A stretch of 64,000 bases of DNA, from contig JAFKKN010000002.1 in NCBI GenBank assembly GCA_017305535.1, positions 516,687-580,686 of the forward strand. The letters are read 5' to 3'. Numbering within the stretch: position 1 is the stretch's first letter; each line of letters starts with the position of its first letter. Below the pieces are notes generated by a model, which saw nothing but the letters and a program-made list of their open reading frames with translations, did no database searches and was not told where the DNA came from. Below, in pieces: positions 63,853 through 64,000 of the stretch. Position numbers and translations under genes: made by a program. Source of the DNA: Hyphomicrobiales bacterium (lineage in GTDB: Bacteria; Pseudomonadota; Alphaproteobacteria; Rhizobiales; Xanthobacteraceae).

Positions 63853-64000
63853 AGCCGTTCGAAGAACGGCGTCGCTTCGCTCGCCCGTAGCCGTTCGAAG
63901 AACGGCGTCGCTTCGCTCGCCCGTAGCCGTTCGAAGAACGGCGTCGCTTCGCTCGCCCGTAGCCGTTCGAAGAACGGCGTCGCTTCGCTCGCCCGTAGCC
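63853..64000. repeat. 36-bp tandem repeat array (4 full copies, continuing past the window)
   Basis: Unit begins AGCCGTTCGAAGAACGGCGT and ends CGCTTCGCTCGCCCGT; copies start at 63853, 63889, 63925 and 63961 and are identical. The next copy starts at 63997. The first copy is preceded by GGTCGGGCAT, a REP-like start. The unit is the inner palindrome of REP elements at 5680 and 54107. Confidence 0.9.

Noticed and set aside
63853..64000. 36-bp periodic repeats read as a CRISPR array
   Set aside because: The units are contiguous and identical, with no spacers and no cas genes; they derive from a REP palindrome.

Overview
The window is GC-rich chromosomal DNA of an alphaproteobacterium, order Hyphomicrobiales (Rhizobiales), most likely family Nitrobacteraceae (the Bradyrhizobium, Rhodopseudomonas, Afipia and Nitrobacter group). 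The evidence is gene order (lptA-lptB-rpoN-hpf-ptsN; aroA-cmk-rpsA-sppA-ihfB; trpF-trpB-trpA-accD-folC; divL-tsaE/amgK-murU-addB-addA; ubiE-ubiB-coaBC-dut), AddAB instead of RecBCD, a ROSE-type heat-shock leader, and many short REP-like intergenic palindromes. It looks like core chromosome. I see no transposase, integrase, phage gene or CRISPR array, and the two tRNA genes (Ala-GGC, Gly-GCC) carry no integrated element.

Layout. 1-5.6 kb (+): LPS transport genes lptA and lptB, then sigma-54, hibernation factor and nitrogen-PTS IIA; a 595-base structured gap precedes ptsN. 5.8-8.9 kb (-): ilvD, then an hsp20-DUF1150 pair behind a sigma-32-like promoter and an RNA-thermometer hairpin. 8.9-13.9 kb (-): the ugp glycerol-3-phosphate ABC operon, interrupted by a DUF559 nuclease-like gene bracketed by inverted repeats and by a second repeat block. 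14.3-16.6 kb (-): CoA transferase, GIY-YIG protein, a 108-bp duplication, tRNA-Ala and a FYDLN-type acidic protein. 16.8-28.5 kb (+): aroA, cmk, rpsA, sppA, ihfB, a LapA-type protein, trpFBA, accD and folC. 28.7-41.2 kb (-): trxA, addA, addB, a MurU-like nucleotidyltransferase, a PilZ protein, a TsaE-AmgK fusion and a DivL-like histidine-kinase relative with tyrosine at the phosphoacceptor position. 41.5-45.8 kb (-): dut, coaBC (with an N-terminal ribbon-helix-helix domain), ubiB and ubiE. 45.9-47.4 kb (+): a glyoxalase-fold protein and mutM. 47.6-52.2 kb (-): a five-gene unit of an AhpD-like protein, an acyl-CoA-dehydrogenase-like flavoprotein and a nitrate/sulfonate-type ABC importer. 52.8-56.3 kb: Trm112-like, TetR and a divergent membrane protein, a Lon-N-domain protein, a thioredoxin-TPR protein and tRNA-Gly. 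56.3-59.1 kb (-): a metallophosphoesterase, cupredoxin, ECF sigma and anti-sigma unit. 59.3-63.8 kb (+): a DUF2235 hydrolase with a membrane tail, then a periplasmic sugar-dehydrogenase-like protein and a diheme cytochrome c. The window ends inside a perfect 36-bp tandem array.

How the genes connect. LptA and LptB belong to one machine. RpoN, HPF and PtsN form the classical sigma-54 neighbourhood. AmgK and MurU make a peptidoglycan-recycling pair next to the DivL-like cell-cycle regulator. UbiE and UbiB act in ubiquinone synthesis. The most unusual observations are the ribbon-helix-helix-CoaBC fusion with an inverted repeat just upstream of its start, suggesting a self-regulated coenzyme A enzyme; the ROSE-like hairpin plus sigma-32-like promoter before hsp20; the DUF559 cassette inside ugp; and the ECF sigma/cupredoxin/phosphoesterase module. 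Functional calls come from reading the translations and motifs; no database search was run.
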